A DNA stretch of 64,000 nt from Bacteroidales bacterium (GCA_026931725.1 JAIXLE010000004.1:1-64000), one strand, 5' to 3'; counted from the stretch's first letter, positions 52,755 to 62,669 are shown. Notes: generated by a model from the sequence alone, not told the origin. Program-made: numbers and translations.

Positions 52755-55700
52755 CTACTGTCCGGTTCCGGTTCCGTTTTCCGAAACTCCTGGCGGTAAG
52801 GGCACTTGGTTGCTACTCATCAGATAGGCGATGAGGTTGCGGATATCGTCGGGCTTCATCTGTTGCAGTTGTCCCTCCGGCATCAATGACAATTGCGATT
52901 TCTTGCGACTGTCAATATCGCTTTTCGGTATGGCAATGCGTTCTTTGTCGGTTTGAACCGTCACCACAGCATCCGTTTCGGACACGACCACGCCATTGAC
53001 GACCCGGCCATCGACCAGCGCAAACACGGTCATCTGGAAATCTTTCGTGACCACGGCGCTCGGGTCGATGATGTTGGAAAGCAAGTAGTTCAAGTCTTTT
53101 CGCCCGGCCCCGGTCAGGTCTGGGCCAATCGTTCCACCAACACCGTAGAGCCGGTGACAGGACGCACACGTCTTGGCGAACACAACACGGCCTTGGGCCG
53201 GATGCGCGGACTGAATCCGGGCGGGTGTCAATTCCGCGGTCAGTTTGGCGATGAGATCGGCTTTTTCTTTCGGGGAGTCGCGCAGTTCACCCCACAGTTC
53301 CCGGAGTCGCTGGGTCAGAGCAGGTTGGTCGAAGTCACGAATTTGCCGAGCCTGGAAGGCGGTCAATTCGGAGGCGGGAATCGCACCCTTGGCAATCTGT
53401 TCGAGCAACTCGGCCGCGAACTCGGGCCGTGAGGCGAGCGCTGCGACGACCGCGGCCCGCTCGGTAGGATGGAATGTGCGATAATGCCGAGCGATCAACT
53501 GACCAACTTGAGGATCAGCAAACCGGGTCAACCCAGTCAGGGCCACAACATTCAGGAACCGCACGCGGAGCAGGTTCTCGCAAACGGCCCGCAAATCATC
53601 GGGTTTCGCCGCGATGAGTGTCTGCAACGCGGCCTTGCGGACTTCGAGATCCGCCTTGCCATCCAGTGCCAGTTTGCGGACTTCATCTAAAGCCCGGCCA
53701 TCCCCGAAAACCACGTCCAAATTGCGAACGATGGCGGCCAACTCGGTAGCATCCGCTCCGGTGAATGCTTTGGGATAGGCCTTCCATGTGGCCGGGGGTT
53801 GGGCTTTGCGGACTCCGGCTAACCCCGCAGCCATGCCACGAATCACTTGCCGACGTTCCGCTTCTCCGGCTGAAGTGGTCGCTTGCAACAGAGCCGCCAA
53901 CGGTGCCGGTTGCTTGGCTTGAATCTCCGCGCAATACCGGGCCGCCCACTCCCGCACTTGAGGGAACTTCCCGATTGCCGCCAACGATACCATCTGCGCG
54001 GGATCCTGTTGGGCCAGCGGAATCAATCCGTACCAGACCAGGAACGGTTGTGTCGGGTCGGTCGCATCCTCTTCCCGTGCGAGCAGCGCCGCCGCCAATG
54101 TTGGTCGTTCCGCGACGGGCAGACGTTGCAGCGTCGAAGCCAGCACTTGCCGCACCAGCCCCGAGGTTTCCGCTCGTGCCAGAGTGGCGAGATATTCGAC
54201 TTCCGCATGAGTGGCCGGTGTGCGCGCGGCACGTGGAATCCCCGCTGCGGTGTCGAGCGTCCAATGATCCGTCAGGAATCGGAGAGCCCAAGCACGCAAA
54301 TGCTCGTTTTTATCCCCACGCAAATCCGGCACCAATCGTTCTGCCGGAACACCGATGGTGTACGCCGCCATCGCCGCCCGCAACCGTTCGACCGGCTGAC
54401 GGGAGGTATCCGCGATGATCTGCTCCAACTGCTCCGCCACCGTGCGCGGCAACGTACCAGCGGCTTCCCGTTCCGCCAGTACCCGGCGTGAGTACCGAAC
54501 CAACCATTCGTTCGGACTTTCCACAGCTTTGAGAAGTTGCGCGTTCGTCGCTTCGTGCAGACGCGGTGTGGGCTGCGGGGTCGGCTTCCCATAGGTGATG
54601 CGGTAGATGCGGCCACTGTTGCGGTGAACCCCGTCGTTCTCATGGCACTCCCCGGTATCGCTCCAGTCGATGACGAAGACGCTGCCATCTGGGCCGTAAC
54701 TCAAGTCCATGCCCCGAAAAAACGGGTCGGACGCGAACAGGGTATCGGGTTCGTGCTTCCCAATGTAACCACAACCGGCCCGTTCGAGCCGCTCGACGTT
54801 GGCCCGACGGCCATGCATATTGAGCGTGAGCAACTTGCCGCGCCAGTGGGCGGGCCATTGTTCCCCGAGGTAGATCGTGGCCCCAATATGGGCATGTCCA
54901 CCACCCAGAGCATCGCTGCCCGATTTGACGATGTCCCGAGATGCGACCCAGCCTTTGCCGGTATCGAAGTGCCAGTGATCGGCGATCATCTCCATCGCTT
55001 CGTAGACGAGTCGGTTCGGACTGATCGTGTGCGGCCGAATGAAATGGGCACCGGGTATCGAATGCCAGAGGTGCCCGTTGACGGTGTTGATGAAGAAACA
55101 TTCGCCGAATGCATCCCAATCATGGCCCCACGGGTTCGTCGTACCGTGGCAAAGTGGTTCAAACTGTTTCGTTTTCGGATGATAGCGCCAAACACCACCC
55201 GCCAGAGGAATCGCGGCATCGGGCGATTGATCGGGTCGATAGACGTTCCCCGGTGAGGATGCCCCACATCGACCGTACAGCCAGCCATCCGGCCCCCAAC
55301 GCAGGCCATTGGCGAAGTTGTGGTAATTCTCCGTGGGTACGTCAAACCCTTCGAGAACGACTTGCGGCGGACCATCCGGGATGTCATCCTGGTTGCGATC
55401 CGGCACGAACAGCAATTGCGGCGGACACATCAGCCAGACACCGCCGAGGCCAACTTCCACGCTGGTCAACCGTTGAATTTGATCGAGAAAGACCTTTCGC
55501 TCATCGGGTTGACCATCACCATCTCGGTCATGAAAGATCACCACGCGATCCCGCAAGTTGAGGTCGAACTTCAATCCCCGTTCGGCGTAGGTGTAGTTCT
55601 CCGCGATCCAGAGTCGACCGCGTGTGTCCCACGCCATCGCAATCGGGTTCTGCACTGCGGGTTCGGCTGCAAACACGGAGACATGGAACCCATCCGGCAC

Positions 55701-55838
55701 GCGGAACCCCTGAGCCGCTGCTCGGGGCGATTGCGGTTTCGCATCCCCTTTCTGACTGTCGTAGATGGGGGGAAACGGTTCCGCGGCAACGAGAACCGCC
55801 GGAGTGAATAGCCAAATGAGTGTGACCAAGAGTCGCAT
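52755..55838 (-). CDS. PVC-type heme-binding dehydrogenase (membrane-bound dehydrogenase domain plus HEAT-like repeats plus cytochrome c)
   Basis: The ATG at 55838 has GAGGA upstream and begins a signal peptide, MRLLVTLIWLFTPAVLVAA; the protein is 1,027 residues. Residues about 30-450 form the PVC membrane-bound dehydrogenase-type beta-propeller (FRVPDGFHVSVFAAEPAVQNP, then RLWIAENYTY). The middle, about 460-880, is helical with HEAT/PBS-like repeats. The C-terminus carries VVFAKTCASCHRLYG, a class I c-type heme-binding CXXCH, with the distal Met likely later. It is a periplasmic redox protein, widely multiplied in Planctomycetes, of unknown substrate (sugars or sugar derivatives are the usual guess). 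Confidence 0.85.
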   Translation of the reverse strand: MRLLVTLIWLFTPAVLVAAEPFPPIYDSQKGDAKPQSPRAAAQGFRVPDGFHVSVFAAEPAVQNPIAMAWDTRGRLWIAENYTYAERGLKFDLNLRDRVVIFHDRDGDGQPDERKVFLDQIQRLTSVEVGLGGVWLMCPPQLLFVPDRNQDDIPDGPPQVVLEGFDVPTENYHNFANGLRWGPDGWLYGRCGASSPGNVYRPDQSPDAAIPLAGGVWRYHPKTKQFEPLCHGTTNPWGHDWDAFGECFFINTVNGHLWHSIPGAHFIRPHTISPNRLVYEAMEMIADHWHFDTGKGWVASRDIVKSGSDALGGGHAHIGATIYLGEQWPAHWRGKLLTLNMHGRRANVERLERAGCGYIGKHEPDTLFASDPFFRGMDLSYGPDGSVFVIDWSDTGECHENDGVHRNSGRIYRITYGKPTPQPTPRLHEATNAQLLKAVESPNEWLVRYSRRVLAEREAAGTLPRTVAEQLEQIIADTSRQPVERLRAAMAAYTIGVPAERLVPDLRGDKNEHLRAWALRFLTDHWTLDTAAGIPRAARTPATHAEVEYLATLARAETSGLVRQVLASTLQRLPVAERPTLAAALLAREEDATDPTQPFLVWYGLIPLAQQDPAQMVSLAAIGKFPQVREWAARYCAEIQAKQPAPLAALLQATTSAGEAERRQVIRGMAAGLAGVRKAQPPATWKAYPKAFTGADATELAAIVRNLDVVFGDGRALDEVRKLALDGKADLEVRKAALQTLIAAKPDDLRAVCENLLRVRFLNVVALTGLTRFADPQVGQLIARHYRTFHPTERAAVVAALASRPEFAAELLEQIAKGAIPASELTAFQARQIRDFDQPALTQRLRELWGELRDSPKEKADLIAKLTAELTPARIQSAHPAQGRVVFAKTCASCHRLYGVGGTIGPDLTGAGRKDLNYLLSNIIDPSAVVTKDFQMTVFALVDGRVVNGVVVSETDAVVTVQTDKERIAIPKSDIDSRKKSQLSLMPEGQLQQMKPDDIRNLIAYLMSSNQVPLPPGVSENGTGTGQ

Positions 55839-55876
55839 GGGAGTCCTCAAGAGAAGGCCATCATGGAGAACACCAA

Positions 55877-55916
55877 ATGAGAAGAGTCGAACAGGTTTCT
55901 GCTCGACTCTTCTCAT
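55877..55916 (-). terminator. 14-bp perfect hairpin between RNase E/G and dehydrogenase genes
   Basis: ATGAGAAGAGTCGA at 55877-55890 pairs with TCGACTCTTCTCAT at 55903-55916 around a 12-nt loop. On the minus strand it follows the RNase gene stop by about 50 nt and is followed by only TTTGG. It is a strong structure; a terminator or processing site is likely. Confidence 0.55.
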
Positions 55917-55942
55917 CATCGTTTACCTGAAAGGAATGGGGC

Positions 55943-55957
55943 GTTCTCAATGAGAAC
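55943..55957 (-). promoter_or_regulatory. 15-bp palindrome in the 3' region of the RNase E/G gene
   Basis: GTTCTCA, one A, TGAGAAC forms a perfect 7-1-7 palindrome just after the RNase stop, flanked by GGGC and GCCC that can extend the structure. It could be part of the transcript end or a protein-binding site. Confidence 0.3.
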
Positions 55958-55966
55958 TATTCTGCC

Positions 55967-58846
55967 CTAATCCAACGGTTGAGGATAGCGCCGTTCCGGG
56001 ATCGCGCGGGGTTGTCGGGCACCCGGCGCGAACATCCGGGCGGGCGTACCACCTCCGAATAGGCGGACTTCGCTGCCGTTCACGTCCAGACACTTGATTT
56101 CACACTGTTCGGGCGAGACACCGTACTGGCCGGTGACCCGCACTTCGATACCCGCTTTCTCTTCCAGAGCCGCAATCTCTTTCCGCTTGCGGTTCAGCAA
56201 GTAGAACGCGACATCCACATGCAAAGTGAGCGTGACCAGTGTTACACTCGGTGCCCGGTGAGCGGCCAGTTGCAGCAACCGCATCACTTCGATGCCCATT
56301 GTCTCCTGATTCTTGACGTGTCCGGTGCCGTTGCAGTGCGAACACTCGTTGAAAATCCGTTTCTTGAGCGAAGGCTGAATCCGTTGCCGGGTCATCTCGA
56401 TGATGCCGAACTGGGAGATGCGCAAAATCTTCGTGCGGGCACGATCCCGTTTCAGGGCTTCCCGCAAGACATCTTCGACCTGACGGCGATGCTTTTCATC
56501 CCGCATGTCGATGAAGTCGTTGACGATCACCCCACCCAGGTCGCGGAGTCGCAGTTGCCGGGCAATCTCCTTGGCGGCCCGCATGTTCATGCGGAAGGCC
56601 GTTTCCTCAGCGTTGTTTTCCGCCCGGAAGGTGCCGCTGTTCACGTCAATCGCCACGAGCGCTTCGGTCTGTTCCACAATGATCGAGCCACCGCCGGGCA
56701 GATCAAGCCGACGCTGGTTGATTTTAGCAATCTCATCATCGACACGGTATTTGTGGAACAGCGGTTCCGTCTCGCCATAGTACCGAATCCGGCTGGCGAA
56801 CCGCGGCATGACGATCTGCAAGAACTCGCTGGCATGGGCGAAGGCGTGTTCTTCATCGACATAAATGGTGTCGATGTCGTTGGTAAAGATGTCACGGATG
56901 GTGCGGGTAATCATGTCGGATTCGCGGTAGATTTCCACCGGAGCCGCCACCCGTTTGATGCGTCGTACCACGACTTGCCAGAGTCGCAGCAGGTAGGCCA
57001 TGTCGTTTTGGAGTTCGGTTTCGTTTCGGTCAATCGCGGCGGTTCGCACAATAAATCCGACACCCTTCGGTGGGTGCATGTCGTTCATGATGTCCCGCAA
57101 GCGTCGGCGGGCATCCGGGTCTTCGATCTTCCGCGACACACCGACACGGCCCAGACTCGGCATCAGCACCAAGTAACGGCCCGCAATGCTGATGAACGTG
57201 GACAGCGTCGGCCCCTTGGTGCCAATTCCTTCCTTGATGACTTGAACGATGACCTCTTGGCCCCGTTTGAAAATCTCTTGAATCGGTGGTCGCGGATAAC
57301 CACGATCCCGCGACGGCGGCCCCGAGCGGCTACCTCCGTTGCGATCCCGGTTGCCCCGATCCCGATCTCGCTCCCGATCTCGACCACCACCGTCACCGTT
57401 CCGACGGCGACCGCGACCCCGACCACGGCCACGGCCATTCCCATCGTCGTCCTCGGAAAGCCGACGCGGTGGGGCGAACTCGTCATCATCATCGTCATCG
57501 CTCACACCCACGGAAACCGGAGCTTCTTCCTCGAATTCCCCTTCTTCAGAATCCCCCGTTTCGTCTGCGCTTGCGTTGAAGCCCGTCGCCTCGGAATCAT
57601 CGTCGGAATCATCGGAATCATCGGAATCGACAAAGCGGTCATTCGGGCCTTCAATGTCAAAATCGTCGGAAGCCCCATCAAAGAACGGTTGAATTTCCGG
57701 TTCATCATCGGCGGAGGTGCGGCGTTCTGGGCCACCCATCACACGCGGTTCCGCATCGGGGGGGATGTCTGTGGTATCGTTCGATTCCCCAGCAGAATCT
57801 TCAGAAGATTCCGCGCTGGCTTTTTTCCGAGGGCGACGGGCACGCGGTTTCTTCACTTCCCCTTCAGCGGTCGTTTCCTCGGTGCCTGCGGTTTCTTTGG
57901 CCTTGCGCGAGCGAGATCGCGACCGAGCTTTCGCCGGTTTTTCCGCATCAGCAGGGGGATCTTCCGGCGCGCTGGTGGAGGCGTTGACCTCCGCGACCAA
58001 GGCCACCGCCGTCTCAGGACCGGGAGCAACCGGAACCAGTGTTTGTACAACTTCTTCAACAACAGACTCCGACACCACGGGAGTTTCTGATGCGGTGGGA
58101 ACTGGTATGGTCAGTTCCACAATGGGTTCGGATTCCGAAGTTTCTTCGGCCAACTCATCATCGGAAAGCAACCCGGCGGCAAACGGTTCGTCTTCGTCTT
58201 CGTCTTCGTCTTCAAATTCCGGTTGTCGATGAGCCACTTCTGGGGTGATGGGATGAGGCGATCCCGGCTGAAAATTCACATCGTCTTGTGTCAATTCCGC
58301 TTGATCATTACGCGATTGTTCGTCCGCAAATACCGTTTCCGCGTCCTCCCGGAATTCGACTTCGAGTCCTTCCCCGAACGCGGTATCGTCTTCCTCTTCG
58401 GTGATGGGTTGGGCAGGAGTTGTGGGTACGGTATAGGCCGCTTCGGGTGCCGTCACACGCGGGCCACGTTCGGAGTTCCGATCGCTGCGATCCCCGCGTG
58501 TCCCCCGGTCGCCACGATCTCGACTTTTGCGAGGATCGGAACGGGATGGGCCATCATCGAGTTCTTCCGCTTCGAGTCGATCACGCAGTTCCTTGGGCAG
58601 CAGATGCTTGAAATAGACGGGGTCCACATCCGAAACGTGCAAGAAGCCATTGCGACCGATCCCGAAATCGACGAAAGCCGCTTGGATGCTCGGTTCGATG
58701 TTGACGATCCGGCCTTTGTAGATGTTCCCGACGTAACTTTCCTGACTGGCGCGTTCCACATAGAGTTCTTCGAGGATGCCATCCTCGACGATCGCAATGC
58801 GGCATTCCTCCGGTTGGAGGACGTTAATGAGCATCTCTTTTTTCAT
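55967..58846 (-). CDS. Ribonuclease E/G family protein with long charged insertion in the S1 domain
   Basis: The ATG at 58846, preceded by AGGGGA, begins MKKEMLINVLQPEECRIAIV; the protein is 959 residues. The S1 RNA-binding domain starts at about residue 37 (VGNIYKGRIVNIEPS, FLHVSDVDP). It is interrupted by about 445 residues of repetitive acidic, Ser- and Arg/Gly-rich sequence before resuming at GQEVIVQVIKEGIGTKGP. The DNase I-like catalytic domain has AIDVNSGT and VIVNDFIDM (metal-binding Asp residues), and the zinc-link is CSHCNGTG. The enzyme cleaves single-stranded mRNA and rRNA precursors; the insert is probably disordered and may recruit RNA or partners. It follows the DUF2344 gene. 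Confidence 0.9.
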   Translation of the reverse strand: MKKEMLINVLQPEECRIAIVEDGILEELYVERASQESYVGNIYKGRIVNIEPSIQAAFVDFGIGRNGFLHVSDVDPVYFKHLLPKELRDRLEAEELDDGPSRSDPRKSRDRGDRGTRGDRSDRNSERGPRVTAPEAAYTVPTTPAQPITEEEDDTAFGEGLEVEFREDAETVFADEQSRNDQAELTQDDVNFQPGSPHPITPEVAHRQPEFEDEDEDEDEPFAAGLLSDDELAEETSESEPIVELTIPVPTASETPVVSESVVEEVVQTLVPVAPGPETAVALVAEVNASTSAPEDPPADAEKPAKARSRSRSRKAKETAGTEETTAEGEVKKPRARRPRKKASAESSEDSAGESNDTTDIPPDAEPRVMGGPERRTSADDEPEIQPFFDGASDDFDIEGPNDRFVDSDDSDDSDDDSEATGFNASADETGDSEEGEFEEEAPVSVGVSDDDDDDEFAPPRRLSEDDDGNGRGRGRGRGRRRNGDGGGRDRERDRDRGNRDRNGGSRSGPPSRDRGYPRPPIQEIFKRGQEVIVQVIKEGIGTKGPTLSTFISIAGRYLVLMPSLGRVGVSRKIEDPDARRRLRDIMNDMHPPKGVGFIVRTAAIDRNETELQNDMAYLLRLWQVVVRRIKRVAAPVEIYRESDMITRTIRDIFTNDIDTIYVDEEHAFAHASEFLQIVMPRFASRIRYYGETEPLFHKYRVDDEIAKINQRRLDLPGGGSIIVEQTEALVAIDVNSGTFRAENNAEETAFRMNMRAAKEIARQLRLRDLGGVIVNDFIDMRDEKHRRQVEDVLREALKRDRARTKILRISQFGIIEMTRQRIQPSLKKRIFNECSHCNGTGHVKNQETMGIEVMRLLQLAAHRAPSVTLVTLTLHVDVAFYLLNRKRKEIAALEEKAGIEVRVTGQYGVSPEQCEIKCLDVNGSEVRLFGGGTPARMFAPGARQPRAIPERRYPQPLD

Positions 58847-58938
58847 CGGTTCCCCTTTCAAAAAGGGAGTGTGTGTGTGTCCGGGACGCTATGCGGCACC
58901 GGAATACGGAAGCTCCCACAGTAGGCGGGAGCGTATTC

Positions 58939-59736
58939 TCACTCGACGACCGGCCCATTGGGGGAAAGCCCCCAGGACGCACGCCGGTCGGTCGTGTTTT
59001 CACCATCCGCGTCCGCGGCCGTGGCCGGAACGTGATCGAGTCGGGCCGTTTCCGGCGGCCCTTCCGGTGGTCCATCCGGTTGTTCCGGCGGCACCTCGTC
59101 ATGAATTTCCAGTTCCGTTCGTTCGAGGATCGCCTCACCAGCCAGTAGATCGGTCAGGCCCAGGAGTGTGAGCAAATCTTCCGCGCGGGCGCTCCCCTGC
59201 CCCGTGACCCAGACATCGCCAATCAGAGTCTGACCTTGTAGGCGGAGATCCCGCAAATATGGGCGGATGTTCACACGCCGCGGCCGAGGATGGTACTTAT
59301 CGACCCAGATTTTTTCGAGTGCGAGGAGTTCCCGGCAACGCAGTTCCGTGGAGTTCACGCGGTCGGGCGGCAACTGAAACTGATACTCGGCTCGACGGGG
59401 GACCGCGCAGGCTTTGAGCGGAACAACTCGCGCAGCGGTAAATGTCAATCCTACGGGCGATTGTTGTTGCAAACGTGCCAGGACATCATCGGGCGCATGC
59501 GGTGTCTGAAATTCGATCTCGACCACTTCCCGGACACCGGCTACGCCCAATGGCAAAGAGAGGGCAAAGACCACGCGAGGGCTGGGATGGAACCCCTGAG
59601 ACATGCGAAAAGGCAGTTGCGCCCGGCGGAGCATCCGTTCCACGCAGCGCATCAAATCATGGTGACTGAGCAACCGGAGATTGTCGGTTTTCTGGAAGCG
59701 CAAGCGAATTTTTTCGCCGGTCGCGGCATCGGTCAT
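58939..59736 (-). CDS. TIGR03936/DUF2344 radical-SAM-associated protein
   Basis: The 265-residue protein starts MTDAATGEKIRLRFQKTDNLRLLSHHDLMR; FQKTDNLRLLSH and RMSQGFHPSPRVVFALSLPLGV are the family signature. Members are usually encoded beside or fused to a radical SAM enzyme and near the rne/rng gene; here only the latter is seen, 92 bp downstream. The biochemical role is unknown (RNA or ribosome modification is suggested by context). The frame continues 93 bp further upstream, but the family N-terminus supports this start. Confidence 0.85.
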   Translation of the reverse strand: MTDAATGEKIRLRFQKTDNLRLLSHHDLMRCVERMLRRAQLPFRMSQGFHPSPRVVFALSLPLGVAGVREVVEIEFQTPHAPDDVLARLQQQSPVGLTFTAARVVPLKACAVPRRAEYQFQLPPDRVNSTELRCRELLALEKIWVDKYHPRPRRVNIRPYLRDLRLQGQTLIGDVWVTGQGSARAEDLLTLLGLTDLLAGEAILERTELEIHDEVPPEQPDGPPEGPPETARLDHVPATAADADGENTTDRRASWGLSPNGPVVE

Positions 59737-59963
59737 CTGTTTCCAGCGGTCAGAATCAGGGGATACAGTTGGTAAGCTGTATCGGATTCGATCCGAACCG
59801 CTCCTCCCGTCGGTAATCCCGATACACAAGCGGAGAGGCGGAGGGAGAATCCATGATGGCCGAATGAACAGGCAACATCAACTCGGAGTGCATTCCTCAG
59901 CATCTCGACCCGCTCAGAACCGCCTGGTTTTCCCGGTGGGACCATCGCCCAGCACCGGCGAAA

Positions 59964-61730
59964 TCAGTCGGTCGTATCGGGGAGAATACGTCGTAATTGT
60001 TCTCGTAAGTAAGTCGTAACTTCGCGTGCGGACTCCATTTGCATGGCTTCACGGGCTATGTGTTCTGCATCTGGGATTGCCAATTCCCGGATGACACGTT
60101 TCACTTCGGACAGTTTGCGGGGTGTCGCACTCAGTTGGCGTAAGCCCAATCCGATCAGTAAGGGCACATAAATGGGTTCGCCACTCATTTCCCCGCAAAC
60201 ATTAACTTCCACCTGTTCGCGTTTCGCGGCTTCCACAACCATTCTCATCAGGCGGAGAACAGCAGGATCCACGGGGTTGTACAAACTGGCGACATTCTCG
60301 TTATTGCGATCAGCCGCTAGAGTGTACTGCACCAGGTCGTTCGTTCCAATCGAGAAAAAGTCCACCTGTTTCGCCAGCACATCGGCCAACAGAGCCGCCG
60401 ACGGCACTTCAATCATAGTACCGACCGGAATATCCCGTTTGAAGGGGATTCCTTCTTCTTCCAAATGTTCTTGTACATCCAATAAAAGGCTCTTGCAATG
60501 CCGCAGTTCCATGACTGTGCTAATCATCGGGAACATGATGCGGACATCACCATGTACGCTCGCTCGCAGAATCGCGCGGAGCTGCGTTTTGAACAGATCC
60601 AGATTTCTCAGGCAGAGTCGAACGCTACGCAGACCGAGGAACGGATTTTTTTCACCGCTGAGCATCCCGGAAACGGACGAGAATTTGTCCGCTCCGATAT
60701 CCAGAGTCCGAATGACGACCGGGCGTGTGGGGCCAATTTTACTGAGGACTTCGCGGTAGGCTTCAAAATGTTCTTCTTCGGTGGGGTCCGATGTTTTGTT
60801 GACGTAGAGGAATTCCGTGCGATACAGCCCAACTCCCTCGGCACCCCGATCGACACATTGGGCGGCTTCCGTGGGGAATTCGATATTCCCGAGTAATCGT
60901 AATCGGACACCATCGCGGGTCATGGCGGGGACATCGCGGAGCGGTTCAAGATGCGCAACGGTGGGGCTGGGTTGCGCGGCCCGAATCGTCTGATAGCGTG
61001 CCAGGGTTGCTTCATCCGGGTTCATGATGAGCAACCCTTGTGTTCCGTCGACGATGACCGTGTCACTGGGGGTGACGTTGTCGAGGAACCGACCAATCCC
61101 GACGACGGCGGGAATTTCGAGCGCCCCGGCCATAATCGCCGTATGGCTGGTCGGGCCACCACTTTCGGTGGCGAAGGCATGTACGGAATCGGGATCGAGT
61201 TGAACCGTTTCACTCGGGGTCAGATCATGTGCCAAGACAACGACGGGGCCGTTCGTGGAGGCAATCTGGCCGGGTTGTTCACTTCCGACCAGGATACGTA
61301 AGACTTGTGTTTCGAGATCTCGCAAATCGGTAGCCAGCCGGTTAAACGGGCCACCAGCCTCGCCCAGTTCGCGTATCATCGCGCCAACAGCCCGATTCAT
61401 GGCATATTCGGCGGAGTAATTCTGCCCACGGATCAATGCTTCCACGCGATAACGCAGGACATGATCGTGTTCGAGTAGTAAAGCCTGGCTGGAAAGGATT
61501 CCGCCAATGTCGCGGGCCAGTTCGGGGGTGAGTCGGTTATGGAGGGAGGTAGCACGATCGCGTGCCTCGACAGCGGCTCGTCCGAGGGCATCGGCCAAGC
61601 GTTGCACTTCCGCTTCTGCATCGCTCGGCAAAATCGAACGGCGCGCGATGACCACGCCCGACAGATCGAGTACGAGAGCCGAGCCGATAGCGACTCCGGG
61701 TGAGACAGCGATTCCGCGTCTGGTTTCCAT
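59964..61730 (-). CDS. ptsI: Phosphoenolpyruvate-protein phosphotransferase (PTS enzyme I)
   Basis: The 588-residue enzyme starts at METRRGIAVSPGVAIGSALV, with AGGTGG in front of the ATG. It takes phosphate from phosphoenolpyruvate onto His in TESGGPTSHTAIMAGALE and passes it to HPr. GLYRTEFLYVNKT and the C-terminal FFSIGTNDLVQYTLAADRNN, VNVCGEMSGE are the PEP-binding barrel signatures. It is the last gene of the hpf-EIIA-HPr-EI run. No EIIB/EIIC permease occurs in this window, suggesting a regulatory phosphorelay. Confidence 0.93.
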   Translation of the reverse strand: METRRGIAVSPGVAIGSALVLDLSGVVIARRSILPSDAEAEVQRLADALGRAAVEARDRATSLHNRLTPELARDIGGILSSQALLLEHDHVLRYRVEALIRGQNYSAEYAMNRAVGAMIRELGEAGGPFNRLATDLRDLETQVLRILVGSEQPGQIASTNGPVVVLAHDLTPSETVQLDPDSVHAFATESGGPTSHTAIMAGALEIPAVVGIGRFLDNVTPSDTVIVDGTQGLLIMNPDEATLARYQTIRAAQPSPTVAHLEPLRDVPAMTRDGVRLRLLGNIEFPTEAAQCVDRGAEGVGLYRTEFLYVNKTSDPTEEEHFEAYREVLSKIGPTRPVVIRTLDIGADKFSSVSGMLSGEKNPFLGLRSVRLCLRNLDLFKTQLRAILRASVHGDVRIMFPMISTVMELRHCKSLLLDVQEHLEEEGIPFKRDIPVGTMIEVPSAALLADVLAKQVDFFSIGTNDLVQYTLAADRNNENVASLYNPVDPAVLRLMRMVVEAAKREQVEVNVCGEMSGEPIYVPLLIGLGLRQLSATPRKLSEVKRVIRELAIPDAEHIAREAMQMESAREVTTYLREQLRRILPDTTD

Positions 61731-61812
61731 GCCACCTGGCCAGGGAAAATCTACTGGGAGATTAGTGGAACCAATCTCCTGATTGTGATTCGTGAAACCG
61801 TTCGAGTCCAAG

Positions 61813-62094
61813 TTAAAGAGCGTCGCCGGAGGACGCCAGGATTTCGCACAGCGGGTCCACCGCAGCCCCTGCATCCTCGCCGTCGATTTCGACCACCAGT
61901 TCGGCACCGGGCAACGCTACCAACAAAATCAGGTCGAGTGAACTTTTCCCATCCGCGCGTCGATCGCCATTCCAGACGGTAATCGACGATCGGTAGACGC
62001 GAGCCGCTTGTGCGAAGGCCGTGGCAGGGCGCATATGCAGCCCTAACGGGTTGACAACCGTCACGCTGCGACGGATTGGGCCTTGCGTCACCAT
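61813..62094 (-). CDS. ptsH: Phosphocarrier protein HPr
   Basis: The 93-residue protein starts at MVTQGPIRRSVTVVNPLGLH. The phospho-acceptor His lies in NPLGLHMRPATAFAQAA, and the regulatory region reads ADGKSSLDLILLV, retaining a Ser at the position of HPr Ser46. The start is chosen because AGGAGG is 12 nt upstream (slightly long spacing); an in-frame ATG 42 bp upstream is the alternative. It lies between the EIIA and EI genes. The length is close to the family's usual 85-90 residues. Confidence 0.9.
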   Translation of the reverse strand: MVTQGPIRRSVTVVNPLGLHMRPATAFAQAARVYRSSITVWNGDRRADGKSSLDLILLVALPGAELVVEIDGEDAGAAVDPLCEILASSGDAL

Positions 62095-62146
62095 GCGGGC
62101 TACGTTCCTCCTCAAATGGCCTCCGAGCAGCCACATTGGGAATCCA

Positions 62147-62608
62147 TTACGTTCGCGTCCCGTTAATCAGATTCCAAATTTGTTCGCGTGTCTGACATTC
62201 CCGCAAGGCTCGCACAAAACCATCATCCCGCATGGTTTGCACGACGTTCTCCAGAGCGCGTAAATGGTCGCCGGGGCGATCCTGTGGTGAAATCAGTAGC
62301 ACCAGAACGTGGACAGGTTCGCCGTCAATACTCTCGAAGGGCAACCCAGGGGCCGATAAGGCTAGCGTACCCAGCAATTGTCCAACGGAAGCATGCCGCG
62401 AGTGGGGGATGGCGATATTCCGTCCTATCCCCGTGGAACCCAGTTGTTCACGCCGAAACACGGCGCGAACAATATCGTCCAAGTCGGCATTGGGTAACTG
62501 GTCCGCAGCCTGGAGACTACGCACCATTTCGCGGATGGCATCCTCTTTTGTAGTGGCAGTCAGCGTGGGAATAATCGCGTCCCGAACGATAAAATGGGAC
62601 ATCCGCAT
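62147..62608 (-). CDS. PTS EIIA domain protein (PtsN/fructose type)
   Basis: This 153-residue single-domain EIIA accepts phosphate from HPr on His in IGRNIAIPHSRHASV; LISPQDRPGDHLRALENVV is the family C-terminal half. It has no attached EIIB/EIIC, so a regulatory role like EIIA-Ntr is likely. Of four in-frame starts, the ATG at 62608 has the best spacing from AAGGG; 62614 and 62602 remain possible. It follows hpf by 61 nt, the ptsN-hpf pairing common in bacteria. Confidence 0.87.
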   Translation of the reverse strand: MRMSHFIVRDAIIPTLTATTKEDAIREMVRSLQAADQLPNADLDDIVRAVFRREQLGSTGIGRNIAIPHSRHASVGQLLGTLALSAPGLPFESIDGEPVHVLVLLISPQDRPGDHLRALENVVQTMRDDGFVRALRECQTREQIWNLINGTRT

Positions 62609-62669
62609 GACCATCACCCTTCTATTTCCACGATAAAATGGGTTGTCCACTCTCGATCAAATGGAGCAA

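Noticed and set aside
56219-58090. 623-codon open frame opposite the RNase E/G gene
   Set aside because: The translation is repetitive low-complexity sequence mirroring the charged insert on the other strand; no protein-like features.
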